From positions 1,364,001-1,428,000 of the forward strand of contig NC_005125.1 of NCBI RefSeq assembly GCF_000011385.1: a stretch of DNA of 64,000 nucleotides, read 5' to 3'. Shown piece after piece: positions 26,789-35,717 of this stretch; the first letter of the stretch is position 1; every line of letters starts with the position of its first letter. The notes beneath the pieces were generated by a model. That model saw only the letters and a list, made by a program, of their open reading frames with translations. It did no database searches and had not been told where the DNA came from. Source of the stretch: Gloeobacter violaceus PCC 7421 (GTDB lineage: Bacteria > Cyanobacteriota > Cyanobacteriia > Gloeobacterales > Gloeobacteraceae). The position numbers and the translations under genes are program-made.

Positions 26789-28207
26789 TCAATCGACGCG
26801 CAGCCTGATCGTGGCCTGGAAAGCAGCGATCACACCGACAACCAACCAGCCCAGGGCAAAGACGATGCTCCAGGAGTAATTGGCCAGTACCCAGCCGACC
26901 GATGGCATCCGGTAAGTAAAAGCCGGCACCTTTGCCCACGTCTCGGCGCCGACCGTATCCTCCCAATTGCCCGCTTCCGTGTGGAGCATCTCCTCGTTCA
27001 TCGTCTTGATCAAACCGCGGCGGTAGCCCTCGGCCGCACTGGCAAAGTCGCGATGCTGGGCAAAATCCGTGCCGGACAGGCCCATCGAAAGCGTCCGCAC
27101 GGCCAGCAAGGGTGCGAAGAGTGCCCCCCACTGATAAACGTTGTTCTGGCGCTCGAAAGTTTGCCAGAGGGAGCCGTAGTGCTTGTCAAAAACTTTGTTG
27201 CCGTAGTTCTCGCCCTCCTGCAAGGCGATGGCATCGAAGTTGATCGGCAGATCTTCGACCCGCTTGACTCCATACTGCTTGAGGGTCTGGGCCTTCAAAA
27301 CGGCCAGGCGGGCGTCGGCGGCGTTGTGGCCGTTGACGCCGTTGTCGATGTCCTGCTTGACGGCCTGACCGAAAGCGAGTGCGGAGGGGCCGGGGTAAAC
27401 GCGTCTTGCCAGATCGGCAACGGCGCGCGGCGCCACCAGGCCGTTGCCGATCCAGAAAGCAAGCAGCACCACGAGGGCCAATTGGGAGGAGCGTACCGCG
27501 GCCGATACAGCGAGCGACAGGCCGACGAATATGCCGAAGTAGACAAGATAACTGGCACCCATCAGCAACATGCGCGCCGCGCTTGTGATCATCGCGTCCG
27601 GCCCGGCAGAGAGGGCGAGGGCGATCACGCCGAGAATCGTCGCCGGGACCAGCAGCAGCGAAAGGGCAAAGCTGATGCCCAGGGCTTTGCCGAGGGCCAG
27701 ATCCCGCCTGGGTACCCCCAGACTCAACACCTGCCTGAGCGTGCCCCTCTCGCGTTCGTCCGCGAAAGCACCAAACGTCAACAGCACGATGAGCAGGGGC
27801 AGCAACTGCTGCAGCACCGTAGCGGCGGTCAGCTCGCTGAAGCGCTGCACGGCGGTGGCGTCCTGGGCTGGGCGATAGCGAAAGTCGTTTTGCTTGTGCG
27901 CCTCCAGCCATACCGCCACACCGACGTACTTCTCCACTCCCACGTCCACCGACGCGAGCGGCAGTTGGGGCCGAAAGGCATAAACGCCGTAGTGCGCCGC
28001 CGAATGCGGATTTTTGCGGCCCTGGGCGAGCCACTGCGCGCGGGTGACCCGTTCCGCCGCCGCCCGCTCTGTGGCGCTATCGCTGTAGTGCTTCCAACCG
28101 GCGGCCAGTGACGCCAGAAGCAGGCACCCGACGATGAGCGCCGCAAGCCGGAAGCGGCCGTCGCGCACGATCTCTGTGGTCTCTTTGCGTGCGATCCGGA
28201 TAATCAT
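26789..28207 (-). CDS. ABC-2 type permease with DUF3526-like extracytoplasmic domain (2)
   Basis: A 472-residue paralogue of the following gene: MIIRIARKETTEIVRDGRFR, then a membrane helix, a long extracytoplasmic loop, the ABC-2 helices with FGAFADERERGTLRQVLSLG, and a last helix near the C-terminus. It is four or forty-five bases upstream of permease 1, depending on that start, so the two form one transcription unit. It is divergent from the TonB receptor, with a shared 210-base intergenic region. The partner ATPase is not in the cluster. Confidence 0.82.
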   Translation of the reverse strand: MIIRIARKETTEIVRDGRFRLAALIVGCLLLASLAAGWKHYSDSATERAAAERVTRAQWLAQGRKNPHSAAHYGVYAFRPQLPLASVDVGVEKYVGVAVWLEAHKQNDFRYRPAQDATAVQRFSELTAATVLQQLLPLLIVLLTFGAFADERERGTLRQVLSLGVPRRDLALGKALGISFALSLLLVPATILGVIALALSAGPDAMITSAARMLLMGASYLVYFGIFVGLSLAVSAAVRSSQLALVVLLAFWIGNGLVAPRAVADLARRVYPGPSALAFGQAVKQDIDNGVNGHNAADARLAVLKAQTLKQYGVKRVEDLPINFDAIALQEGENYGNKVFDKHYGSLWQTFERQNNVYQWGALFAPLLAVRTLSMGLSGTDFAQHRDFASAAEGYRRGLIKTMNEEMLHTEAGNWEDTVGAETWAKVPAFTYRMPSVGWVLANYSWSIVFALGWLVVGVIAAFQATIRLRVD

Positions 28208-28417
28208 GATGCCCTTGTTGCAATAGTATTTTTTCTCGCCTCAGTCCCGCCTATGCTCCGAACACGCTGGGCTGCCTGGATTTCGGCAAAATTTGGCACT
28301 GTCGGCCCACATAGCCTAATCGCCGCGGTCGCGGCAGTCCATCCTGGCCAGGGGGATACAGGGATTCGGTCACTTCCGATACTGTGAAGATTGCCGGTGG
28401 AAGGGAGTGAACGCGTC

Positions 28418-31117
28418 ATGAACACTAAGTGCGGACCCAGGCCGTGTCTATGGCTGATGGTGCCAATCGCTCTCGGTTTCAGCTTGTCGGACACGGCGGT
28501 AACCGCACAACCGACGGTGCGGACGGCAATCGCCCCACAGAGTACCAGTGCCCAGATCGGTGGCGAGGGGGCAAAGGCTTTGCTGCGGTCAGCAGCCGGC
28601 ACCGCCGCCGACCTGGAACACCGCCCGGCCCTATGGGATTGGACCCGGCCGCTCAGCGCACCCGCCAAAGTCAGCCAGGCGGGGGGAGCGGCGTCGACTG
28701 CACCTGCCGCTGTGTCTCAAGGAGCTGCCGCCCCGGGGGAGAGCGCCGATATCCTCGATGAAGTCTCGGTCACCGCCACCCGCCGCCCCACCCGGCAACG
28801 CGACACGACGGCGACGACCTATACGGTCAAAAGAGCAGACTTCCAGGTTCAAGGGGCCAGAACGGTCACAGACGCGCTGGTGCTGATTCCCGGCTTCGAG
28901 GGGCCGCCCTCTTTGGGTGGGGTGCGCAACTCGGGGTTCAATTTCTTGCGGGGCTTCGACGACCAGCGGTTTCTGGTGCTCAGGGACGGAGTGTCGCTGC
29001 AGCGCTCCGGCAACAACCGCTCCGACATCACACGCTTCAACGTCGATGAGCTGGAAAGCATCGAGGTGGTGACCGGCGGTGCAACGCTGCGCTACGGTTC
29101 TGGAGCCGTGGGCGGTGTGATCAACTTAATTACCGAGACACCCAGGGGACTGCCGAAGTTGACTCTCGCCTACGAAGCGGGCAGCTACGGCTTTAGCCGC
29201 TACCTGGCCAAGTACGGCGGCGGCGACGACACGCTCAGCTACAACTTGATCTTCGCGAGCCTGGTCGCCTTCAACAACTATCCTTACAGTTTCACCCTGC
29301 CCAACCAGGCGCGCTTCTACGGTCCCACGGTCAATCCAAATGCGGCGGCCTCGGGCCTCGCCTTCGATGCGGACGGCAACCCGATTAGCTCCTTCGGCCA
29401 GCCCAATCCCGACCCTGAGAACAGCGGCGACATCGACCTGTACGGCTACCTCAAGCCGGAGGTCGGCCCGCCCATCACCGTCAAAGGTGTTGCAGACAAT
29501 GCTTTTAACGCCAACGACAGCTACGCGGGCAAGCTCGTCTTCAAGCCCGATCCCGCCAACAAACTGACCCTGAGCCTCCACCAGCAAAATTCAAAGTTCA
29601 GCAACGACGGCCCCGGCGCTTACGGTTTTATTCCGTGTTTTGGCGGCGCTCTGCCTCCAGGGGTCGACAACGGGACTTTGAGTTTCTCCCGCTTCTTGCC
29701 CCTCAATCCAGACGGCAGCGAATCGGCCTGCACCGTGACGCCCTACATCGTCAACACCGCGAGCGTGAATTTGGGCATCAACTCGCTGCTGGGCAACTAC
29801 GCCGCTCCCTACACCACCTCGCTCGATGGAAGGGTGAACTTCCCGGCCGGGAGCGCCTACCCGAACGCAGAACCGGCCACCGGTACCCAAGTCAGCTACC
29901 GGGTCGACAACCAGACACAGACCGAGGCCGCTTTGTTCTGGGACTACACGCTCACGCCCACCGCCTCCATCAACAGCTACATTTCCTACTACCGATTGAC
30001 ATCCACCGCCTTCATCGCGCCGCTCTTCTTTAATACCAACTTCTTCGGAGCGGGCGAGTCGCCCTTTGCCGTCTTCCAACCGTCGCAGCCCTACAACGAG
30101 GGCAACAAGCTCGAAATCCAGAGCGCACTGAACACCCAACTCTCCGCCGGACAGACCCTCTCCTTCGGGATTAACTTCGTGCAGGACCGCAGCTATGCCC
30201 AGGTCGGGGGGGGCACCAGGTTCGTCGACAGCGCCATCTCGCGCACGTCCGCCTTTTTAATCGACGACATCAGCTTTAGCGACCAACTCAAGGCAAACCT
30301 CGGTTTTCGCTATACCTACAGCACCCAGTTCGGCAGCGTCGGCACTCCCGCAGTCGGCATCCGCTACACCCCGACGAACTTCCTCTCGCTGCGGGCCAAC
30401 GGCTCCTACGTGTTCAACGCGCCAAGCATCGCCGACCTCACCGTTACGGGAGGCTTTCTCCTGGCGAATCCCGGGCTGCGCCCCGAATCGGGCGTCACCT
30501 ACGATGTCGGCGTCGATATTACCCCGGCGCAAAACCTGGGTGTGCAGGTCACCTACTTCAACACCTATCTGGACGGATTCATCGGTTTTGCAGCGCTCAT
30601 TCAAGATGGCAACCTGCGCTTTCAACGGCAGAATCAGAACACCCGGATTGCCTCGGGCATTGAGGTGGCAGCCAACTGGCAGCTCACCGACCAGCTGCGG
30701 CTGAGAGTCGCCTACACGAACACCGACGCACGCAATGTGGGTGCAGTCGACAGCGTGGAACAGTCCACTTACCCGTATTTCTTCCAGTTTCAAGACCAGA
30801 GCATCCCTTTCAACAAAATTGCCGCTGCCCTTTCCTACGCAAATCAGAGGCTGAATGCCTCGCTGCTTTTTCGCTACGACGACGGCAAGCGGCGCGGGGT
30901 GACCGGCCTGGGAGGCTCGACCGATTTCACCCCATCCTTTGCAACCCTGGACCTCAATGTCGAAGTTCCCATTGCACAGAACTTTACTTTGACCGGTAGT
31001 GTCTTCAACTTGACCGATACGCAGTACGAGTACCTCAGCGGCATCCCGGCTCCGGGCACCACCTTTCGTATAGGCGGCAGGATTGAATTTGGAGGGGGTG
31101 CTCAGGGGAGCAATTAA
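28418..31117 (+). CDS. TonB-dependent outer-membrane receptor
   Basis: The 899-residue receptor imports ligands across the outer membrane using TonB energy. It has a signal peptide to about residue 30, an unusually long Ala-rich linker to about residue 118, the TonB box DEVSVTATRR, a plug domain (YTVKRADFQVQGARTVTDAL, then LRYGSGAVGGVINLITETPRG) and a 22-strand-type barrel with large loops. The end RIGGRIEFGGGAQGSN lacks the usual terminal aromatic. The ATG at 28418 is preceded by GGGAG; an upstream TTG is in frame. It resembles siderophore receptors; the ligand is inferred from context only. Confidence 0.93.
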   Translation: MNTKCGPRPCLWLMVPIALGFSLSDTAVTAQPTVRTAIAPQSTSAQIGGEGAKALLRSAAGTAADLEHRPALWDWTRPLSAPAKVSQAGGAASTAPAAVSQGAAAPGESADILDEVSVTATRRPTRQRDTTATTYTVKRADFQVQGARTVTDALVLIPGFEGPPSLGGVRNSGFNFLRGFDDQRFLVLRDGVSLQRSGNNRSDITRFNVDELESIEVVTGGATLRYGSGAVGGVINLITETPRGLPKLTLAYEAGSYGFSRYLAKYGGGDDTLSYNLIFASLVAFNNYPYSFTLPNQARFYGPTVNPNAAASGLAFDADGNPISSFGQPNPDPENSGDIDLYGYLKPEVGPPITVKGVADNAFNANDSYAGKLVFKPDPANKLTLSLHQQNSKFSNDGPGAYGFIPCFGGALPPGVDNGTLSFSRFLPLNPDGSESACTVTPYIVNTASVNLGINSLLGNYAAPYTTSLDGRVNFPAGSAYPNAEPATGTQVSYRVDNQTQTEAALFWDYTLTPTASINSYISYYRLTSTAFIAPLFFNTNFFGAGESPFAVFQPSQPYNEGNKLEIQSALNTQLSAGQTLSFGINFVQDRSYAQVGGGTRFVDSAISRTSAFLIDDISFSDQLKANLGFRYTYSTQFGSVGTPAVGIRYTPTNFLSLRANGSYVFNAPSIADLTVTGGFLLANPGLRPESGVTYDVGVDITPAQNLGVQVTYFNTYLDGFIGFAALIQDGNLRFQRQNQNTRIASGIEVAANWQLTDQLRLRVAYTNTDARNVGAVDSVEQSTYPYFFQFQDQSIPFNKIAAALSYANQRLNASLLFRYDDGKRRGVTGLGGSTDFTPSFATLDLNVEVPIAQNFTLTGSVFNLTDTQYEYLSGIPAPGTTFRIGGRIEFGGGAQGSN

Positions 31118-31132
31118 CTGCGGGTCTGTTTT

Positions 31133-31312
31133 GGCACCGTCATCGGCGCAGGGTGTTGGAGCCTTGTGGCCCTCACCAACAGGGGTTGCTGGCCGCTGGT
31201 ACTTTTGGCTATCGGCTGGCAACTAGTCTACGAGCCAGGGCACTGGAGCACGCGCTACGGCGCCAAGCCGATTCGCATCTTCTCGGTCACGGCGCCCTGG
31301 CCCAGCGGGTGA
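31133..31312 (+). pseudogene. Remnant of the membrane glycosyltransferase (copy B, mosaic)
   Basis: Bases 31133-31222 match 13965-14054 of copy A at 87 of 90 positions. At the shared 9-mer GGCTGGCAA (31214-31222) the match jumps 723 bases ahead to the C-terminal part of copy A, where identity falls to about 73%. The reading frame stays open across the junction (GTVIGAGCWSLVALTNRGCW, AIGWQLVYEPGHWSTRYGAK) to a TGA at 31310. There is no start codon, and the frame begins directly after the TonB receptor stop. The rest of the 353-base gap to 31470 shows nothing else except TGAGG before the next gene. Confidence 0.85.
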
Positions 31313-31470
31313 TCACCATCCGCTGAACACCCAAGCAAAAATTGGACGGCATTTGAGCAGCATCCGGTCTGGAAAGTGGCAGCTTCTGTCGAGGAGCATG
31401 CAGACAACTACCTGGGTAAAGTCTCGGCAAATCCAAACTACTGAGACCGTGCCCTTCCCCTGAGGTCAAC

Positions 31471-33093
31471 ATGAAAAAAACGACGACTCTCCATCCCCTC
31501 CGAGTGGCCCGATGCAGGCAATCTATTGCAGTTTTGAGCGCGTTACTTGTGAGCTGTAGCTTTCTGCCCGCACCGCTGTTTGCGGCAGAAAGCGGCTCGA
31601 AATCGGATATTCGCACTGCCCAGTCGACAAAATCGGTAAAGCTTGCGGCGGACGCACCGGTGGCGGAGGTACCGATTGCTTTTGCCCCCAAAAGTGCTCT
31701 GGGAGAATTGCACGTCGATGGCGGCACCGTCGTCTTCAACACGAGCACCGGCACTTACGCGATCAACGGCAGCATCCAACCCGGTGTCGCCCGCGGGGTG
31801 TCCCTCGGTGTGCCGGTGGAGGGCCTTGAGGACGGGGAGGCGCCCGGGGTCATGGTATTCGACTTTTTGAGCATTCACCTCGGGCCCGGCGTCGTGGTGA
31901 GTGTCGAGGGCGACGGGGCGCTGATTCTCACCTCGGGCGACTCGGCCTATCTGGGGGCCACCGTCGATCTCAAAGGAGGCTCCGGCGAAGCGGGGGCCGT
32001 CGATGCGGGCGGCGGCGGCGGCGGCGGCGGCGGCTTCCACATCTTCGCCGGCGGCGACCTGCAATTTGCCGGCAGCATCGATGTGGGCGGTGGCGATGGT
32101 GGTACCGGTGCTCAAGTGGCGGGGATTCCCTTCGGCGGTGGCGGTGGCTTAGCCCGGGGCGGCGGCAGTCGCGGGGGCAAGGGCAGCTACGCCTTTGCGG
32201 GCGGCAACGGCGGCAACGGCGGGGACGGCAATCCGGTTTTAAACAGACTCGGACGCAAAGTCGGTAACTTGCGCGGCGGCGGCGGTGGCGGCGGCGGTGG
32301 CTACAGCGGCCTCGGCGGCAACGGTGCCGCCGCCGGGGGGGCAGCAGGTGGCAACGGGGCAGCGGGAAAATGCCCCGCTGCTGCCGCGGGCGGCGTGGGC
32401 GGCCAGGGCGGCAGGTTGGGAGTCGTGTTCGGCGGTAAGGGCGGCAACGGCGGAGCGGCCCCCAACGGTGGCGTCGGCGGCAACGGTGGCAACGGTTCTC
32501 CGAACGGCGGCGGTGGGGGCGGCGGTGGGGGCGGCGGCGACAGGTGTGTGCGCCTCCCGTTCTTTGGTCCCGTTCCGATCCCCGCCAAGGGTGGCCAGGG
32601 CGGTCGGGGTGGCGGTGGTGGGAGTACGGGTGAACCCGGCACTCCCCAACCCAAAAAAGCGGCGGCTCCCCAGGTGCGCATGGCACTGTCGTCCGACGAA
32701 CCCCCGGCCATGGTCGGCGGCGGCGGCGGGGGAGGTTCAGTGGTGCTTGGCTCGCAAACCGGACTGCTCACTTTGAGCGGCACGATCCGCACCGAGGGCG
32801 GTGCCGGGGCTGAAGAAGCGGGGAGCAGCGGTGCATTGACTCTCATCGCCGCCGAAGGTCGCCTGCTCATCGAACCCAATGCCAGCTTCAACGGCTCGGA
32901 GCCCCTGGCGGGCGGTGCCGAGGTGACGGCCCAATTCCCCTACTCTGAGTACCTGCCCACCGGCGGCGGCGGCGGCGGCGGAGCGGGCGGACCCGGCCAG
33001 GTCATCTTCTACGAAGAGGAACCCTGCCCTCCGGGGACTGCGACCGACGGCCTCATCCCCATTTGCATCATTGAGGGACCTGTGGAGTTCTAG
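31471..33093 (+). CDS. Secreted glycine-rich repeat protein
   Basis: The 540-residue protein has a signal peptide (to about residue 37, LFAAESG), a beta-rich N-terminal domain (residues 60-165: LGELHVDGGTVVFNTSTGTY, VMVFDFLSIHLGPGVVVSV), and a long Gly-rich region with runs of 6-12 Gly and GGNGGNGG units, like plant or PE-PGRS low-complexity domains. A beta-helix-like end follows (LTLSGTIRTEGGAGAEEAGS, YSEYLPTGGGGGG), with a Cys-containing tail. It is probably a surface or matrix protein. The Gly runs are encoded mostly by GGC/GGT, so the DNA is extremely GC-rich. Confidence 0.75.
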   Translation: MKKTTTLHPLRVARCRQSIAVLSALLVSCSFLPAPLFAAESGSKSDIRTAQSTKSVKLAADAPVAEVPIAFAPKSALGELHVDGGTVVFNTSTGTYAINGSIQPGVARGVSLGVPVEGLEDGEAPGVMVFDFLSIHLGPGVVVSVEGDGALILTSGDSAYLGATVDLKGGSGEAGAVDAGGGGGGGGGFHIFAGGDLQFAGSIDVGGGDGGTGAQVAGIPFGGGGGLARGGGSRGGKGSYAFAGGNGGNGGDGNPVLNRLGRKVGNLRGGGGGGGGGYSGLGGNGAAAGGAAGGNGAAGKCPAAAAGGVGGQGGRLGVVFGGKGGNGGAAPNGGVGGNGGNGSPNGGGGGGGGGGGDRCVRLPFFGPVPIPAKGGQGGRGGGGGSTGEPGTPQPKKAAAPQVRMALSSDEPPAMVGGGGGGGSVVLGSQTGLLTLSGTIRTEGGAGAEEAGSSGALTLIAAEGRLLIEPNASFNGSEPLAGGAEVTAQFPYSEYLPTGGGGGGGAGGPGQVIFYEEEPCPPGTATDGLIPICIIEGPVEF

Positions 33094-33113
33094 AGCATGT
33101 GTCAGGCGTAAGG

Positions 33114-33139
33114 GAAAACCGGAGCCTGCTCCGGTTTTC
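33114..33139. terminator. Bidirectional intrinsic terminator-like hairpin
   Basis: GAAAACCGGAGC and GCTCCGGTTTTC form a perfect 12-bp inverted repeat separated by two bases, 20 bases after the stop of the glycine-rich gene. The A-run and T-run at the two ends suit termination in both directions. Confidence 0.75.
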
Positions 33140-33275
33140 AGACTCACTACCCGGCGCCTTGCACACTCGGATCTGTGCCGCAGTCGACACGCGTCGTGCA
33201 GGCCCTGGAAGCATAAGCCCAGCCCACCCACCAAGCCTCGCTCCCAACCATGCCGCTAAGTCCGGGGGGTGTCGG

Positions 33276-33350
33276 GGGGGTGGCACCCCCTCGACGCGGG
33301 GAGGAGGAGAGCGCGAGAGGGGAACCCGAAGGGGGTTCCACCTCTCGCTC
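33276..33350. repeat. Palindromic element in the gap before glgB
   Basis: Two adjacent hairpins occupy this part of the 422-base gap between 33094 and 33515. One is GGGGGT/ACCCCC (33276-33290). The other is a 17-bp stem in three parts (33309-33327 with 33333-33350: GAGCG/CGCTC, AGAGG/CCTCT, GGAACCC/GGGTTCC). It looks like a REP-type dispersed palindrome; the copy number in the genome cannot be seen here. The remaining bases to glgB are AT-richer and may hold its promoter. Confidence 0.55.
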
Positions 33351-33515
33351 CACAGATCGTCGTGCTGCACCAACTGCCAAAACTACCGTACCGAAAACCC
33401 GCCAGCCCCCCAGGCGCTCGACAGGATCGTTTCAAAAGGTGTATTTAATTTAAGTATAAGTAATGAACCGGTTGGCGGCGTTGTCGACCGGGGGAGTCGA
33501 TTTGAGAAATAATTA

Positions 33516-35717
33516 ATGAATCCAACTGTGGAGCTGCGGGATATCGAAGCGCTGGTGACCAATTTGCACGCCGATCCCTTTGCCATTCTCGGTCCGCACC
33601 GAGCAGAGGACGGTGGGGCCTGGGTGGTGCGGACTTACCAGCCGGGTGCTTCCCGGGTGGTTCTGCTCGGCGAATCCGGCGAGCTTGCTATGGAGAATCG
33701 TCGGCACCCGGATCTGTTCGAGTGCGCCGTGCCCACGGCTCCAGGGGCCTACCGGCTGCGGGTGGAAGACGCTTGGGGCGAGCGTTTGATCGAGGACGCC
33801 TATCGGTTTCGCGGCTCGCTCTTGAGCGATCTCGACGGCCACCTGTTTGCCGAGGGCAACCATCACCGCATCTACGAGAAATTGGGTGCCCACCCGGCCG
33901 TCTTCGAGGGGGTGGCGGGGGTCTATTTTGCGGTGTGGGCGCCCAGTGCCCGCAATGTGAGTGTGCTGGGCGACTTCAATCGCTGGGACGGCCGCTTCCA
34001 CCAGATGCGCAGAGTCGAGCGTTCCACCGGCATCTGGGAGCTATTCATACCTGAACTGGGCGAGGGGACGGTCTACAAATTCGAGATCAAAAACGGCTTC
34101 GGCCATATTTATGAAAAGTCCGACCCCTACGCTTTCCAGCAGGAATTGCGCCCCAAGAGCGGTTCGGTGGTAGCCGATCTCGACCGCTACAGCTGGAACG
34201 ACGGTGAATGGCTCAAGCGGCGCGCACTCTCCAACCCGCTCAAGCAGCCACTTGCCATTTACGAGGTGCACCTGGGCTCCTGGATGCGGGTGCCCGAGGA
34301 AGGCGACCGCTTCTTGAGCTACACAGAACTGGCGGACAAGCTTATTCCTTACGTCAAGGATCTGGGCTTTACCCACATCGAACTGCTGCCGATCCTGGAG
34401 CACCCCTTCGACGGCAGTTGGGGCTATCAGGTGCTGGGCTACTACGCCCCCACTTCGCGCTTCGGAAACCCGACGGAGTTCATGGCCTTTGTCGATCGCT
34501 GCCACCAGTCAGGGATCGGCGTCATCCTCGACTGGGTACCGGCCCACTTTCCTAAAGACGGCCACGGCCTCGCCCTTTTCGACGGCACCCATCTGTATGA
34601 GCACGCCGACTCGCGCCAGGGCGAACACAAAGAGTGGGGCACCCTCGTGTTCAACTACGGGCGCAACGAGGTGCGCAACTTCTTGATTGCCAACGCCCTA
34701 TTTTGGTTCGAGCGCTACCACATCGACGGCATCCGGGTGGACGCGGTAGCGGCGATGCTCTATCTCGATTACTCGCGCCACGACGGCGAGTGGGTGGCCA
34801 ACCGCTACGGCGGGCGCGAGAACCTCGAAGCGATCGGTTTTTTGCGCCAGCTCAATGAACTGATTTTTCTTTACTATCCCGGGGCACTCTCGATCGCCGA
34901 GGAGTCCACCGCCTGGCCCCTGGTCACGCGACCCCCCTATCTCGGGGGCCTGGGCTTCAACCTCAAGTGGCACATGGGCTGGATGCACGATACCCTCGCC
35001 TACTTCCGGACCGATCCGCTCTTTCGCCGCTACCGGCACAACGACATCACCTTCTCGATTACTTACACGTTCTACGAGAACTTTGTGCTGGCCCTTTCCC
35101 ACGACGAAGTCGTGCACATGAAAGGCTCGATCATCGGCAAGATGCCGGGGGACGGCTGGCAAAAATTCGCCAATTTGCGGGCGCTCTTCACTTTTATGTA
35201 CGGGCATCCGGGCAAGAAGACGCTGTTTATGGGCATGGAATTTGCCCACGGCCGCGAGTGGAACGCCTACCAATCGCTCGACTGGCACCTGCTCGACTAC
35301 CCGCAGCACCGGCAGATGCAGCAGTTCGTGCGCGCTCTCAACCGGCTTTACACCGGCCAGCCCGCCCTGTACGAAGAAGATTGCAACCCGGCGGGCTTTT
35401 TCTGGGTCGACTGCCACGACGTGCTCAACAGCGTCTTCACCTTCGTGCGCCGCGGCAAAGACCCGAGCGAACAACTGCTGTTCGTCTGCAACTTTACCCC
35501 GACCTATCACCCTCACTACCGGGTGGGTGTACTGGAGACGGGTTTCTGGCAGGAAATTTTCAACAGCGACTCGGGTATCTACGGGGGCAGCAACAAAGGC
35601 AACCTCGGCGGCCTGTGGAGCGAGAACTGGGCCATCCACGGCCAGCCTTATTCGCTGGGTCTGCAACTGCCTCCTCTGGGCTGCCTGGTCTTCAAGCGGC
35701 GCAAGGAACAGGACTAA
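33516..35717 (+). CDS. glgB: 1,4-alpha-glucan (glycogen) branching enzyme
   Basis: GlgB cuts alpha-1,4 chains and re-attaches them by alpha-1,6 bonds in glycogen synthesis. The 733-residue GH13 protein has the N1 and CBM48 domains (residues 1-220; VWAPSARNVSVLGDFNRWDG), the TIM barrel with catalytic Asp409 (GIRVDAVAAMLY), Glu462 (SIAEEST) and Asp530 (LSHDEVVH), and the C-terminal beta domain. Spacing matches E. coli Asp405/Glu458/Asp526. A GH57 hydrolase that may act on similar glucans lies at 54364. The gene stands alone. Confidence 0.98.
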   Translation: MNPTVELRDIEALVTNLHADPFAILGPHRAEDGGAWVVRTYQPGASRVVLLGESGELAMENRRHPDLFECAVPTAPGAYRLRVEDAWGERLIEDAYRFRGSLLSDLDGHLFAEGNHHRIYEKLGAHPAVFEGVAGVYFAVWAPSARNVSVLGDFNRWDGRFHQMRRVERSTGIWELFIPELGEGTVYKFEIKNGFGHIYEKSDPYAFQQELRPKSGSVVADLDRYSWNDGEWLKRRALSNPLKQPLAIYEVHLGSWMRVPEEGDRFLSYTELADKLIPYVKDLGFTHIELLPILEHPFDGSWGYQVLGYYAPTSRFGNPTEFMAFVDRCHQSGIGVILDWVPAHFPKDGHGLALFDGTHLYEHADSRQGEHKEWGTLVFNYGRNEVRNFLIANALFWFERYHIDGIRVDAVAAMLYLDYSRHDGEWVANRYGGRENLEAIGFLRQLNELIFLYYPGALSIAEESTAWPLVTRPPYLGGLGFNLKWHMGWMHDTLAYFRTDPLFRRYRHNDITFSITYTFYENFVLALSHDEVVHMKGSIIGKMPGDGWQKFANLRALFTFMYGHPGKKTLFMGMEFAHGREWNAYQSLDWHLLDYPQHRQMQQFVRALNRLYTGQPALYEEDCNPAGFFWVDCHDVLNSVFTFVRRGKDPSEQLLFVCNFTPTYHPHYRVGVLETGFWQEIFNSDSGIYGGSNKGNLGGLWSENWAIHGQPYSLGLQLPPLGCLVFKRRKEQD

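Noticed and set aside
28208-28417. A second Fur/Zur box between the permeases and the TonB receptor
   Set aside because: The AT-rich stretch near 28220 does not match either consensus beyond chance.
13965-31222. The repeated segments considered as insertion-sequence ends or phage attachment sites
   Set aside because: The repeats are pieces of a glycosyltransferase gene. No transposase or integrase gene, tRNA target or inverted termini are seen at either copy.
31970-32686. Arg/His-rich minus-strand frames opposite the glycine-rich protein
   Set aside because: They are direct products of reading GGC/GGT repeats backwards, with no start context or family resemblance.
33250-33453. A short frame reading PPRRGEEESARGEPEGGSTS
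   Set aside because: It is a translation of the palindromic element before glgB, not a gene.
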